From contig JAFUKD010000001.1 in assembly GCA_017467905.1 (NCBI GenBank), positions 24,668-88,667 on the forward strand: DNA of 64,000 nucleotides, read 5' to 3'. The DNA is from Phascolarctobacterium sp. (GTDB lineage: Bacteria; Bacillota; Negativicutes; Acidaminococcales; Acidaminococcaceae). Every line of letters starts with the position of its first letter. Position 1 is the stretch's first letter. Below are positions 54,027-62,498 of the stretch, in pieces. Position numbers and translations under genes: made by a program. The notes under the pieces are model-generated. The model did no database searches, was not told the origin of the DNA, and was given only the letters and a program-made list of their open reading frames with translations.

Positions 54027-54110
54027 AATTATAGCACCTTGTCCCCCCCCAAACAAGCAAAAGTTCGCATCGAGCTGCTTTTGCTTGACGCTTTGCTAAG
54101 TTCTTTCTAA
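54027..54110 (-). promoter_or_regulatory. Duplicated poly-G promoter module, copy 2
   Basis: The minus strand repeats the 45542-45624 block, with TATAAT at 54033-54028 and a run of 8 G in place of 7. The TTGTTT-to-TATAAT spacer is therefore 17 bases rather than 16. It points at the MBOAT gene 32 bp away. Confidence 0.78.
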
Positions 54111-54120
54111 AGAATAAATA

Positions 54121-54165
54121 AAAAATCCTCGTCACTCTTTTTAGAATAACGAGGATTGTTTTTTA
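54121..54165 (-). terminator. sepF terminator
   Basis: AATCCTCGTTATTC-loop-GAGTGACGAGGATTTTTT on the minus strand, 17 bp after the sepF stop. It insulates sepF from the poly-G promoter. Confidence 0.85.
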
Positions 54166-54181
54166 TTATTTTGCTATGCCC

Positions 54182-54547
54182 TTAACCGAAGAAGGAACGT
54201 ACACCACTGCGTTTGGGAGCAGCTTCCTTGTTTACGTCCACTTGTTCAGGAGCATACATCAATAAGTCATCAGTCACCTTAGAAACAGAAGCACCAATAA
54301 TGTAGCTTACGCCATTAAGATAGTCAAAGATACGATTCTTCAAAGCAGCATCAACAGCATCAAAGCTAACCATAATAGCACAACCGCTCATCAGTGCATC
54401 AGCATATTCACGCACATCACTAAAAGCTACCGGAGTGCGCACCAAAATATTAAGATGACCGGATTTTACCAGACGCGGAGCTTCATAGCTTCTTTCTTCC
54501 TGTTCTTCTGCCATAAAAAATTTCATAGCTGTATTCTTAAAGCCCAT
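54182..54547 (-). CDS. sepF: Cell division protein SepF
   Basis: A 121-residue Z-ring membrane tether. The SepF core RLVKSGHLNILVRTPVAFSDVREYADALMSGCAIMVSFDAVDAALKNRIFDYLNGVSYIIGASVSKVTDDLLMYAPEQV is complete. The N-terminal helix GFKNTAMKFFMA is the membrane anchor. The linker between anchor and core is shorter than in B. subtilis (151 aa). ATG at 54547 follows GGAGGCAAAG. It is monocistronic. Confidence 0.9.
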   Translation of the reverse strand: MGFKNTAMKFFMAEEQEERSYEAPRLVKSGHLNILVRTPVAFSDVREYADALMSGCAIMVSFDAVDAALKNRIFDYLNGVSYIIGASVSKVTDDLLMYAPEQVDVNKEAAPKRSGVRSFFG

Positions 54548-54663
54548 AATCTTTGCCTCCAAATCATTCCAAAGTGAACTTAACTTCTAAAATCAATAGT
54601 TAAGTGGATATATTCTTCACTAATTTGAAAAATTCCTGCTACTATCGAAAAAATATTTGTAAA

Positions 54664-56484
54664 TTATTGGTTCTTCATGCGACCGCGGATACGACCACGT
54701 TCGATACGGTCCAAAACCTTCTTGCGCATACGAATGCTTTTGGGAGTAACTTCTACTAATTCGTCGTCGTTGATGTGCTCCAAAGCTTGCTCCAAGGAGA
54801 AGGTCTTGGGAGGAATCAGGCGGATTGCATCGTCACTGCCGGAAGCACGCATGTTGCTGACATGTTTCTTTTTGCAAGGGTTAACGTCCATATCGTCCTC
54901 ACGGCTGTTTTCGCCAATGATTTGACCTTCGTAAACATTTTCTGCCGGGATGATGAACATGGTACCACGTTCTTGAGCATTACCAATACCGTAGGAAGTG
55001 GTTTCGCCATTTTCAAAAGCAACCAAGCTGCCACGGGTACGACCGGGAATATCGCCCTTGTATTCTTCGTAGCCTGCAAATACGTGGTTCATTACACCAT
55101 TACCTTTAGTATCGGTAAGGAATTGGTTACGGAAACCAATCAAGCCACGAGCAGGAACCTTAAATTCCATACGCAGGTAGCCGGCCATTTCGTGCATATT
55201 GGTCAGCTCTGCTTTTCTAAGACCCAAGCCTTCCATTACTGCGCCCATATAATCTTGGGGAACGTCAATGGTAAGTGCTTCCATAGGTTCAAGCAGGGTT
55301 CCGTTTTCGTCATGGTGCATAATTACCTTGGGCTTGCCTACTTGCAGCTCGTAGCCTTCACGGCGCATGGTTTCAATCAAAATGGAAAGGTGCAGCTCGC
55401 CACGACCGGAAACTTTAAAGGCATCAGGGCTATCGGTTTCTTCAATGCGCATAGACACATTGGTTTCGATTTCTTTAAACAGACGGTCACGCAAATGACG
55501 GCTGGTTACATAGTCGCCTTCTTTACCGGCGAAGGGACTGTTATTGACAGAGAAAATCATGGACAAGGTAGGCTCGTCAATTTTAAGACCTTTCAGCGGT
55601 TCCGGATTTTCATAATCTGCAATGGTTTCGCCAATGTTAGCATCAGCCAAGCCGATAAGAGCAACGATGTCGCCTGCGCCAACTGCATCAACTTCTACAC
55701 GCTTCAAACCTTGATAGGTGTACAAGCGGCCAATCTTGGCTTTGCGGCTAACCTCTTCGTCGCAGATGGTAATGTTTTCGCCATTGTGAATGGTACCGCG
55801 CACTACGCGACCAACTACGATTCTACCTACATAGGAATCCCAGTCCAAGGTGTTAACCAGCATTTGCAAGGGAGCATCCACGTCAACATCAGGAGCAGGG
55901 ATGTTTTCCATAATTACTTTAAAGAGGGGTTCCAGGTTGTCGCTTTCTTCATCCATGGAAAGCTTGGCAATACCATTGCGGGCAGAAGCCAAAACAACGG
56001 GGAATTCCAATTGGTCTTCGTCAGCATCCAGCTCGATGAACAAGTCCAGAACCTCGTCGATAACTTCGTTCACACGTTGGTCGGGACGGTCAATTTTATT
56101 GATGACAACGATGGGTTTCAAATGTTGTTCCAATGCTTTACGCAATACATATTTGGTTTGGGGCATGGGGCCTTCGTAGGAATCTACCAAAAGCAATACA
56201 CCGTCAACCATGGTCAATACGCGTTCTACTTCGCCACCAAAGTCAGCATGGCCCGGAGTATCAAGGATGTTGATTTTGGTATTGCCGTGCATAACGGAGG
56301 TGTTCTTGGACAAAATAGTAATGCCGCGTTCGCGTTCCAAATCGTTGGAGTCCATTACGCGATCTTCTACGTGTTCATTGCTACGGAAGATGCCGCTTTG
56401 TTTGAGCATTGCATCTACCAAAGTTGTTTTGCCGTGGTCAACGTGAGCAATAATCGCGATGTTGCGCAAATCATTTCTAATCAT
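54664..56484 (-). CDS. typA: Translational GTPase TypA/BipA
   Basis: A 606-residue ribosome-associated GTPase. P-loop [10 protein letters not shown], switch [17 protein letters not shown], switch [22 protein letters not shown] in [12 protein letters not shown]. The EF-G-like domains follow, then the TypA-specific C-terminal domain with [13 protein letters not shown]. The length is standard. A terminator hairpin upstream (56548-56576) separates it from the TRAP operon. Confidence 0.96.
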   Translation of the reverse strand: MIRNDLRNIAIIAHVDHGKTTLVDAMLKQSGIFRSNEHVEDRVMDSNDLERERGITILSKNTSVMHGNTKINILDTPGHADFGGEVERVLTMVDGVLLLVDSYEGPMPQTKYVLRKALEQHLKPIVVINKIDRPDQRVNEVIDEVLDLFIELDADEDQLEFPVVLASARNGIAKLSMDEESDNLEPLFKVIMENIPAPDVDVDAPLQMLVNTLDWDSYVGRIVVGRVVRGTIHNGENITICDEEVSRKAKIGRLYTYQGLKRVEVDAVGAGDIVALIGLADANIGETIADYENPEPLKGLKIDEPTLSMIFSVNNSPFAGKEGDYVTSRHLRDRLFKEIETNVSMRIEETDSPDAFKVSGRGELHLSILIETMRREGYELQVGKPKVIMHHDENGTLLEPMEALTIDVPQDYMGAVMEGLGLRKAELTNMHEMAGYLRMEFKVPARGLIGFRNQFLTDTKGNGVMNHVFAGYEEYKGDIPGRTRGSLVAFENGETTSYGIGNAQERGTMFIIPAENVYEGQIIGENSREDDMDVNPCKKKHVSNMRASGSDDAIRLIPPKTFSLEQALEHINDDELVEVTPKSIRMRKKVLDRIERGRIRGRMKNQ

Positions 56485-56547
56485 TTATATATTTCTCCCC
56501 TTCGAAAAATTAAAATGCCTTCAGGCATAAGCAGCAAGTAAATATAA

Positions 56548-56576
56548 AGAAGGCTGCTTGTCAAGAGCAGCCTTCT
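56548..56576 (-). terminator. Terminator of the TRAP operon
   Basis: AGAAGGCTGCT-CTTGACA-AGCAGCCTTCTTT on the minus strand, after dctM (stop at 56635) and before typA. Confidence 0.85.
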
Positions 56577-56634
56577 GAAAACTACTAAATAATTATATGA
56601 CTTTTAAAAACAAGTGTCAACAACCTAATACCAT

Positions 56635-57912
56635 TTATTTAACAACAGTAGGCAGCCAAGTTGCGATTTCCGGGAACAGGCACAGGATGAAAATCAAAAG
56701 GAACATCGCTGCACCAAAGGGAATAACACCTTTGACAATGTCGGTCATCTTGCTGTCGGGGCTGATGCCCTGCAATACAAACAGGTTCATACCAACAGGC
56801 GGAGTGATGAGCGCCAGTTCCAAGTTCAAGAGCATTACTACGTTGAACCAAATGGGGTCGAAGCCCAAGCTCATAATCAAGGGGAACAAAATCGGCAGGG
56901 TAATGAAGATAATGGAAACGGATTCCAAAATGCAGCCCAAGAAGAGCAGCAGCAAATTGATTGCCAGGAATACGAACCAGCGGTTGGTATCCAAAGCCGC
57001 AACGTAATTGGTCAGGGCTTGAGGAGCATCCAAAATGGTCAGTACGAAACCGAAGAGACTTGCACCAATCATAATAGCGAAAATCATACAGGTGGTTTTA
57101 ATGGTATCGTTCAAAATACCGGGCAAATCCTTAAAGCCAAGGGTGCGGTAAATGCAGAAGGTAATAATCAAGCTGTAGATAGTACCAATGCCAGCTGCTT
57201 CTGTCGGAGTGAAGATACCGGTGTAGATACCGCCAACTACGATTACAGGAAGCAACAAGCCCCAGAAGGATTTTTTCAGAGCGCCAACGCGTTCATCCCA
57301 AGTAGCTGCTTCTTCACGCGGCAGATTACGGGAGCTGTACACTACGATGGCAGTAAACATCATAGTCATAATAATACCGGGGATAACGCCAGACATAAAC
57401 AGCTTACCGATGGATTCATCAGTAATCGCACCGTAGAGAATCATGGGGATGGAAGGCGGAATCAAAATACCCAGGGTACCACCCGCTGCTACCGTACCAA
57501 GTACAAGGGAACGGTTGTAGCCACGGGAAAGCATTTCCGGAATGGCAATCGCACCAATGGTAACAGCGCAAGCTACGGAAGAACCGGTAATAGCAGCGAA
57601 TACTGCGCAAGCCATAACGGTTGCAATGCCCAAGCCGCCGGGCAGATGACGGAGCCATTTGTTAGCCAGTTCAAAAAGGTCGTTACCAACCTTACCGGTC
57701 AGCAGGATTTGGCTCATTAAGATATACATAGGAACTGCGGTAAGTACAAAATCGTCCAAGGATTTGTAACCGATAATGGGAAGCTGCGCCAAAGCACCGT
57801 CGCCACCCATAAAGAGAATCATACCGGCAACGCCACCCAAGCCCAAGGAAAAGGCAACGGGCAAGCCGGAAGCCAAGAGGATTAACAGTAAGAGGGTAAA
57901 GCCAACAATCAT
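56635..57912 (-). CDS. dctM: TRAP transporter large permease subunit
   Basis: A 425-residue inner-membrane protein with about 12 helices. LPVAFSLGLGGVAGMILF, GLGIATVMACAVFAAITGSSVACAVTIGAIAIPEM and LGILIPPSIPMILYG are hallmarks of DctM. It is the translocating subunit, driven by an ion gradient. It overlaps dctQ by 4 bp, the usual coupling, and is the last gene of the T-box operon. Confidence 0.95.
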   Translation of the reverse strand: MIVGFTLLLLILLASGLPVAFSLGLGGVAGMILFMGGDGALAQLPIIGYKSLDDFVLTAVPMYILMSQILLTGKVGNDLFELANKWLRHLPGGLGIATVMACAVFAAITGSSVACAVTIGAIAIPEMLSRGYNRSLVLGTVAAGGTLGILIPPSIPMILYGAITDESIGKLFMSGVIPGIIMTMMFTAIVVYSSRNLPREEAATWDERVGALKKSFWGLLLPVIVVGGIYTGIFTPTEAAGIGTIYSLIITFCIYRTLGFKDLPGILNDTIKTTCMIFAIMIGASLFGFVLTILDAPQALTNYVAALDTNRWFVFLAINLLLLFLGCILESVSIIFITLPILFPLIMSLGFDPIWFNVVMLLNLELALITPPVGMNLFVLQGISPDSKMTDIVKGVIPFGAAMFLLIFILCLFPEIATWLPTVVK

Positions 57913-58433
57913 TTTTCTACCTCCTCACCAAAATCATCTTTCATAATCTTATTAATATCAATCAACAGGGTACGGATAATTTGCAGTACCAGTACAGCCA
58001 TACCAATGGGCATGGAAATTTGAGGAATCCACAAGGGGGTACCCAAGGTGGTAGGAGCGCAGTTATTGTACTCCAGGGAACGCATGGTCATATCCCAAGC
58101 TTCTACGGTAAAGATGAAGCTATAGAAGATGGCTGCGATACAAGTTAAAACTTCAATGTAGCAGCGGGTTTTAGCAGAAAAATTATTGATAACCAGCTCT
58201 ACATGAATATGCTTTTTGCCGGCATAGGTTACGCCCATGCCCAAGAAACCTGCTATAACAACACAATAGGTGGAAATTTCCATTACCCATTCAGTCGGTG
58301 TGTGGAAGGTACGGCAAAGAACTTCAAATACAATCGCAAAGGCAGTGTAAAGAATCAGTGCGCCGGCGATTACACCAACAAGCTTTGTTATGGCATTTAC
58401 AAACTTATCATATGCACTAATGAAATTTTCCAC
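57909..58433 (-). CDS. dctQ: TRAP transporter small permease subunit
   Basis: A 174-residue protein with four hydrophobic segments. The DctQ core FRTFHTPTEWVMEISTYCVVIAGFLGMGVTYAGKKHIHVELVINNF is partly seen as VLCRTFHTPTEWVMEISTY and GKKHIHVELV. It pairs with DctM in the membrane. It lies between dctP and dctM. Confidence 0.92.
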   Translation of the reverse strand: MENFISAYDKFVNAITKLVGVIAGALILYTAFAIVFEVLCRTFHTPTEWVMEISTYCVVIAGFLGMGVTYAGKKHIHVELVINNFSAKTRCYIEVLTCIAAIFYSFIFTVEAWDMTMRSLEYNNCAPTTLGTPLWIPQISMPIGMAVLVLQIIRTLLIDINKIMKDDFGEEVEK

Positions 58434-58488
58434 ATTAACACTCTCATTTCTTTGAAGAGAGCCGCCGTTAGTGGCGGCTCACAAATTA

Positions 58489-59496
58489 TTATTTAACGCA
58501 GATATCAATCAATTCTTGACCAAACTTGCCATTTTCTTGAACGAAGATATCCCAAACCGGTTTGGTTGCATCGCGCCAAGCTTGCAGCTCGTTTTCAGGA
58601 ACAATGTAAGCTTCCATACCTTTAGCTTTCAAATCTTCCAAAGCTTTCAGGTCTTCTGCTTTTGCATTAGCACGAATCATATCACGAACTTCCAGGGAAG
58701 CTGCATCCAATGCTTTCTTTTGGCTATCATTCAGTTTGCTGTAAGATTTTTCGTTAATAGCAACGATGAATTCCGGAGAAGCATGGTTGGTAACAGTCAA
58801 GTATTTATGTACTTCGTACATTTTGCGGTCGCGCATCGCAGGAGTACCGGAGGTTTGACCATCAATGGTACCACGTTGGATACCCATATAAACTTCGCCT
58901 GCGCCCATGGTTACGGAAGAAGCGCCCAATGCTTTAATGGTTTCAGCAGAGTATTTGCTGTAGCCACGGATTTTCAAATCAGCAAAATCAGCAGGAGATT
59001 TTATCGGGCGTTTGTTATTGCCGAATTGTACAAAGCCATAGTCTGCCCAAATCAAAGGACGAACGCCTTTTTTCAAGAGCTCGCCACCAAGCTTTTCACC
59101 CAAGCCGCCGTCGATAGCTTTATCAACTTGCTCGTAGCCGGGGAAAATAAAGGGAACGTCAAAAATATCCATTGCCGGAATGATGGAAGCCCAACGACCT
59201 ACGGTGTTCAAGCCCATGTCAATACCACCGGACATAATAGCATCATTCATATTTTTATCGTTGTAGAGCTGGCCTGCCGGATAAATTTGAATGGTTACGG
59301 AACCGCCGGATTTTTCTGCGGTTTTAGCTTTCAGGGTATCCATTGCTTTTACCAGAGGATGGCTGGAAGGAAGAGCGGTTGCCATTTTCAGGGTAACCTT
59401 TTCATCAGCCTTTTTATCTCCACCACCGCAACCTGCTACGGTCAATGCCATTGCTGCTGCCAACGCTGCTACTGCAAATTTCTTAGTCCATTTCAT
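58489..59496 (-). CDS. dctP: TRAP transporter substrate-binding lipoprotein
   Basis: A 335-residue binding protein. Signal peptide KKFAVAALAAAMALTVAGC with a lipobox, so it is a lipoprotein. The DctP signature lies in PIKSPADFADLKIRGYSKYSAETIKALGASSVTMGAGEVYMGIQRGTIDGQ, whose Arg (KIRGY) usually binds the substrate carboxylate. The ligand is thus probably an organic acid; which one is not readable from sequence. Genomic partner is the lyase gene just upstream. Confidence 0.93.
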   Translation of the reverse strand: MKWTKKFAVAALAAAMALTVAGCGGGDKKADEKVTLKMATALPSSHPLVKAMDTLKAKTAEKSGGSVTIQIYPAGQLYNDKNMNDAIMSGGIDMGLNTVGRWASIIPAMDIFDVPFIFPGYEQVDKAIDGGLGEKLGGELLKKGVRPLIWADYGFVQFGNNKRPIKSPADFADLKIRGYSKYSAETIKALGASSVTMGAGEVYMGIQRGTIDGQTSGTPAMRDRKMYEVHKYLTVTNHASPEFIVAINEKSYSKLNDSQKKALDAASLEVRDMIRANAKAEDLKALEDLKAKGMEAYIVPENELQAWRDATKPVWDIFVQENGKFGQELIDICVK

Positions 59497-59544
59497 AATT
59501 CAACATCCTTTCTTTAAAGCCTTAGCCTTCATAACATTAATATT

Positions 59545-60417
59545 TTATTTATATTTTTTATCCAGCTCGTTGTAATCATTCAAGCCGATAAAATTATTAA
59601 ACTGAGTAAAGTCCAGCATCTTATCCCTACATTCAGCGGTAGTGCCTTCGTCTCGCAAGGTGCGAAGCACATCAGTAAATGCCTTGGTCACTGTGTACAC
59701 GGAAGTACAGGGATAAAAGACGATGTCGTAACCAAGGTTTTCCAAATCCTTGGCGTTGAGGTAAGGTGTTCTGCCGCCTTCAATCATATTGGCAACAAGG
59801 GTAACCCCCGGAAACTGCTTGCGGATTTCTTCCAGCTCCCATTCGTTTTGGGGAGCTTCAATGAAAAGTGCCTCGGCGCCATTTGCCAAATACAGCTTGC
59901 CACGTTCGATAGCAGCGTCCAAGCCAAGCACAGCACGGGAATCCGTTCTGGCGATGATGATGGTGTCAGTATCAGTTCTCGCATCAGAAGCTGCTCTTAA
60001 TTTCTTGGCATGTTCTTCTGCATCGATAACCTGCTTGCCAGCCATATGGCCACAACGCTTGGGCCAAACCTGGTCTTCAAACAAAATCGCATCTGCTCCA
60101 GCCGCTTCGTATTCACGAACGGTACGCATTACACTAAGGGCATTGCCGTAACCGGTGTCCCCATCTGCAACAACGGGAACCTTTGCTGCACGCTTGATAC
60201 CACGCAGGGCTTCTGCCATCTCCGTCATGGAAAGGTAACCCACATCAGGTTCCCCCAAACGGGAAGCAGCTACACCATAGCCACCCATTACCAAAGCCTC
60301 AAAGCCAACGCTTAATGCTATCTTAGCAGTTAAAGCGTCATAAACGCCTGGTAGCATCAAGATTTCTTTTTGCTGCAACCTTTGTCGCAACGCCTTCCTT
60401 GTACTCAACCTAAACAT
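59545..60417 (-). CDS. Isocitrate lyase/PEP mutase superfamily enzyme ((methyl)isocitrate lyase-like)
   Basis: A 290-residue TIM barrel. PGVYDALTAKIA at the N-terminus, VADGDTGYGN with Mg ligands, LFEDQVWPKRCGHMAGK carrying the catalytic Cys of the lyases (KRCGH, like KKCGH of isocitrate and methylisocitrate lyase), and ARTDSRA. This favours a C-C lyase over PEP mutase. Possible substrates include methylisocitrate, dimethylmalate and oxaloacetate-type acids. It is the first gene of a T-box operon with dctPQM, so its substrate may be what the transporter imports (inference). Confidence 0.85.
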   Translation of the reverse strand: MFRLSTRKALRQRLQQKEILMLPGVYDALTAKIALSVGFEALVMGGYGVAASRLGEPDVGYLSMTEMAEALRGIKRAAKVPVVADGDTGYGNALSVMRTVREYEAAGADAILFEDQVWPKRCGHMAGKQVIDAEEHAKKLRAASDARTDTDTIIIARTDSRAVLGLDAAIERGKLYLANGAEALFIEAPQNEWELEEIRKQFPGVTLVANMIEGGRTPYLNAKDLENLGYDIVFYPCTSVYTVTKAFTDVLRTLRDEGTTAECRDKMLDFTQFNNFIGLNDYNELDKKYK

Positions 60418-60427
60418 CTCCTTACAT

Positions 60428-60648
60428 ATAAAAAGCCCCTACCAGCTTTGCTGATAGGGGCGTGGATACGCGGTACCACCCTAATATTATACTCTAAACC
60501 TTAACGCAGTCTCACGCTCTTCCCTACTCTATTTCAGGAAAAGGGCTCACGGGTGAGAGAAAATAAAACCAACTCTTTCAGCTTGCACCAACCGCTGAAT
60601 CTCTGGAACGTGCTTTTACTTCATTCCCGCTCATTGCTTTTGCTATGT
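60428..60648 (-). ncRNA. T-box riboswitch upstream of the lyase-TRAP operon
   Basis: On the minus strand: Stem I with CCAGAGATTCAGCGGTTGGTGC and AAGCTGAA (distal loop), K-turn-like AATGAGC / GTGAGC, then AGGGTGGTACCGCG (60482-60469) and the terminator CCCCTATCAG-CAAAG-CTGGTAGGGGCTTTTT (60430-60461). The specifier is not certain: CUC (Leu, 60557-60555), followed by A and a CGGG/CCCG stem, is the best fit; UUC (Phe) and UCU (Ser) are alternatives. The rest of the gap, 60649-60793, is AT-rich and shows nothing else. Confidence 0.88.
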
Positions 60649-60793
60649 TACATTTTTGTCGTAAAAATTAAACATAGTATAACAATGAGTCTGTCATCTG
60701 TCAACCCAAATCGATTAAAAATTTATGTTTTTTACAAAAATCCTCTGTTCTGTATTATACTTTACAAATTTTTGTAGCGTATTTAGTAGACAT

Positions 60794-62401
60794 CTACAAG
60801 TCACTAAAAAGGTCATCCATATATTTACGCAGCTTCTCCAGCTTTTTGCGGATGGGCTTCACCTTGGAATCGTCGCGGGTAACTATCTGCTCTATCTTCG
60901 TGCGCTGGCGCAGGTATTCCTTTTCCAAGCCACGCAGGTATCCACGCAGCTCCAGTGCTTCGGGAACAGCTTCTACCAAAGCGGAAGCCTCTACCCGCCA
61001 TTCCGTACCGGCAATTTCTACGCAGTCGCCAAACTGAGGAATATAAGACGCCGTTCCCAGCTTACGCTGCAGGGCATCTGCAAAGCTAAGGGAAGCATCA
61101 TATTCCCCGTGAGTTACGAAGTACGCCTTGGGCTGCATCTTCATTTTGCCAAACCAGGTCAAAAGCTGCTCCTTATCTGCGTGGGCAGAAAAGCCCTTCA
61201 TATTATAAATCTTGGCGTTAACACGAATGTCCTCGCCTAAAATCTTAATCTTCTTTTCGCCGTCAAGCAATCTGCGGCCAATGGTTCCCTCTGCCTGAAA
61301 GCCTGCAAAAATTACAATACTGTTGTCCTTCCAAAGATTATGCTTCAAATGGTGCAGCACTCTTCCCGCATCAGCCATACCGCTGGCAGAAATAATAATC
61401 TTTGCTCCGTCAATATCGTTAATGGCTCTGGATTCTTCTGCGGTTGCAGTAAAGCGCAGGTTCTTCATATCAACCAGCCTGCGTCCCTGCATCAGGTAAA
61501 GCGCTTGCGCCTCCTCGTCATATTCAGCAGGATTGGTCATGGTAATTTGGGTAGCCTTGTTCGCCATAGGGCTATCCACATAAATAGGAAGCTCCGGAAT
61601 TTTTCCTGCTGCCAGTAATTTTTGCAGGTAGTAGAGCAACACTTGGGTACGCCCCACTGCGAAAGCAGGGATAACCACATTACCTCCACTTGCTGCGGCT
61701 TCGTTGACAATGCGGGCAAGCTCAGCTTCCTTGTCGTAAACCTCATGGGTTCTGTCGCCGTAAGTAGATTCCGTAATTACAAAATCAGCACCGGTCAAAT
61801 TGGCAGGGTCTTCGATAATGGGCTGGCTTGGCTGTCCAATATCACCGGTAAAAATCAGCTTGGTTTGCTTGCCATTTTCTTCCACGCTCATCTCCACAAT
61901 GGCAGAGCCTAAAATATGACCGGCAACCTTAAATTTTACAGTAATCCCCGGAATAACAGTAAAGGCTTCGTTAAACTCGTGAATTCTAAACAAAGTTAAA
62001 GCCTTGTAGGCATCATCAACAGTGAAGAGAGGTTCTACCCACTTCTTTCCTGCACGCATACCCTTGCGGTTAGCAAATTCTGCATCACTTTCCTGAATAT
62101 GGGCGCTGTCCGGTAAAAGGATGGAGCATAGCTCCTGAGTAGATTTGGTGCAATGAATGCTGCCCTGAAAGCCGTACTTCACCAGCTTAGGCAAAAGTCC
62201 GCTATGGTCAACATGGGCGTGGGTAAGCACAACCGCTTCAATTTCAGCAGGGTTAAACAAAAAATCCTTTTCATTAAAAGACTTCACCAGCTTCGAGCCT
62301 TGGAACATACCACAATCCACAAGAATTTTATGATTGTTAACCTCCAATAAATAGCAGGAGCCTGTAACAACACGCGCCGCACCTAAAAAAGTAATCCTCA
62401 T
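60794..62401 (-). CDS. MBL-fold/beta-CASP ribonuclease
   Basis: A 535-residue protein of the Ysh1/CPSF73-like family. The MBL part has MRITFLGAARVVTGSCYLLEV, LTHAHVDHSGLLPKL, and FTGDIG. The beta-CASP domain (about 190-370) contains YVDSPMANKAT and ISASGMADAGRVLHHLK; the RMMBL end has VNAKIYNMKGFSAHADKEQLL and THGE. It acts on RNA ends, probably as an endo/5'-exonuclease. The ATG at 62401 follows GGGAGG; an in-frame start at 62416 is less likely. Confidence 0.88.
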   Translation of the reverse strand: MRITFLGAARVVTGSCYLLEVNNHKILVDCGMFQGSKLVKSFNEKDFLFNPAEIEAVVLTHAHVDHSGLLPKLVKYGFQGSIHCTKSTQELCSILLPDSAHIQESDAEFANRKGMRAGKKWVEPLFTVDDAYKALTLFRIHEFNEAFTVIPGITVKFKVAGHILGSAIVEMSVEENGKQTKLIFTGDIGQPSQPIIEDPANLTGADFVITESTYGDRTHEVYDKEAELARIVNEAAASGGNVVIPAFAVGRTQVLLYYLQKLLAAGKIPELPIYVDSPMANKATQITMTNPAEYDEEAQALYLMQGRRLVDMKNLRFTATAEESRAINDIDGAKIIISASGMADAGRVLHHLKHNLWKDNSIVIFAGFQAEGTIGRRLLDGEKKIKILGEDIRVNAKIYNMKGFSAHADKEQLLTWFGKMKMQPKAYFVTHGEYDASLSFADALQRKLGTASYIPQFGDCVEIAGTEWRVEASALVEAVPEALELRGYLRGLEKEYLRQRTKIEQIVTRDDSKVKPIRKKLEKLRKYMDDLFSDL

Positions 62402-62467
62402 AACCAAACCTCCCAACCTTTTATAAATTATTTTCTTATTATAATAATTCGGTACATATAAAAAAAT

Positions 62468-62487
62468 TACCTGCTAAAAAGCAGGCT
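62468..62487 (-). terminator. recQ terminator
   Basis: CCTGC-TTTTT-loop-GCAGG with T-rich flank on the minus strand, 12 bp after the recQ-like stop. It is short and may be weak. Confidence 0.6.
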
Positions 62488-62498
62488 TCACTAATTTA

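Noticed and set aside
54775..56541. A 588-codon open frame on the plus strand opposite typA
   Set aside because: Entirely antisense to an unmistakable typA gene, low-complexity composition and no start signal.
58471..59517. A 348-codon open frame opposite dctP
   Set aside because: dctP has a signal peptide, lipobox and family motifs on the minus strand; the opposite frame has none.
59545..60417. Phosphonopyruvate mutase
   Set aside because: The KRCGH motif with the catalytic Cys points to the lyase branch, and no phosphonate genes are near.
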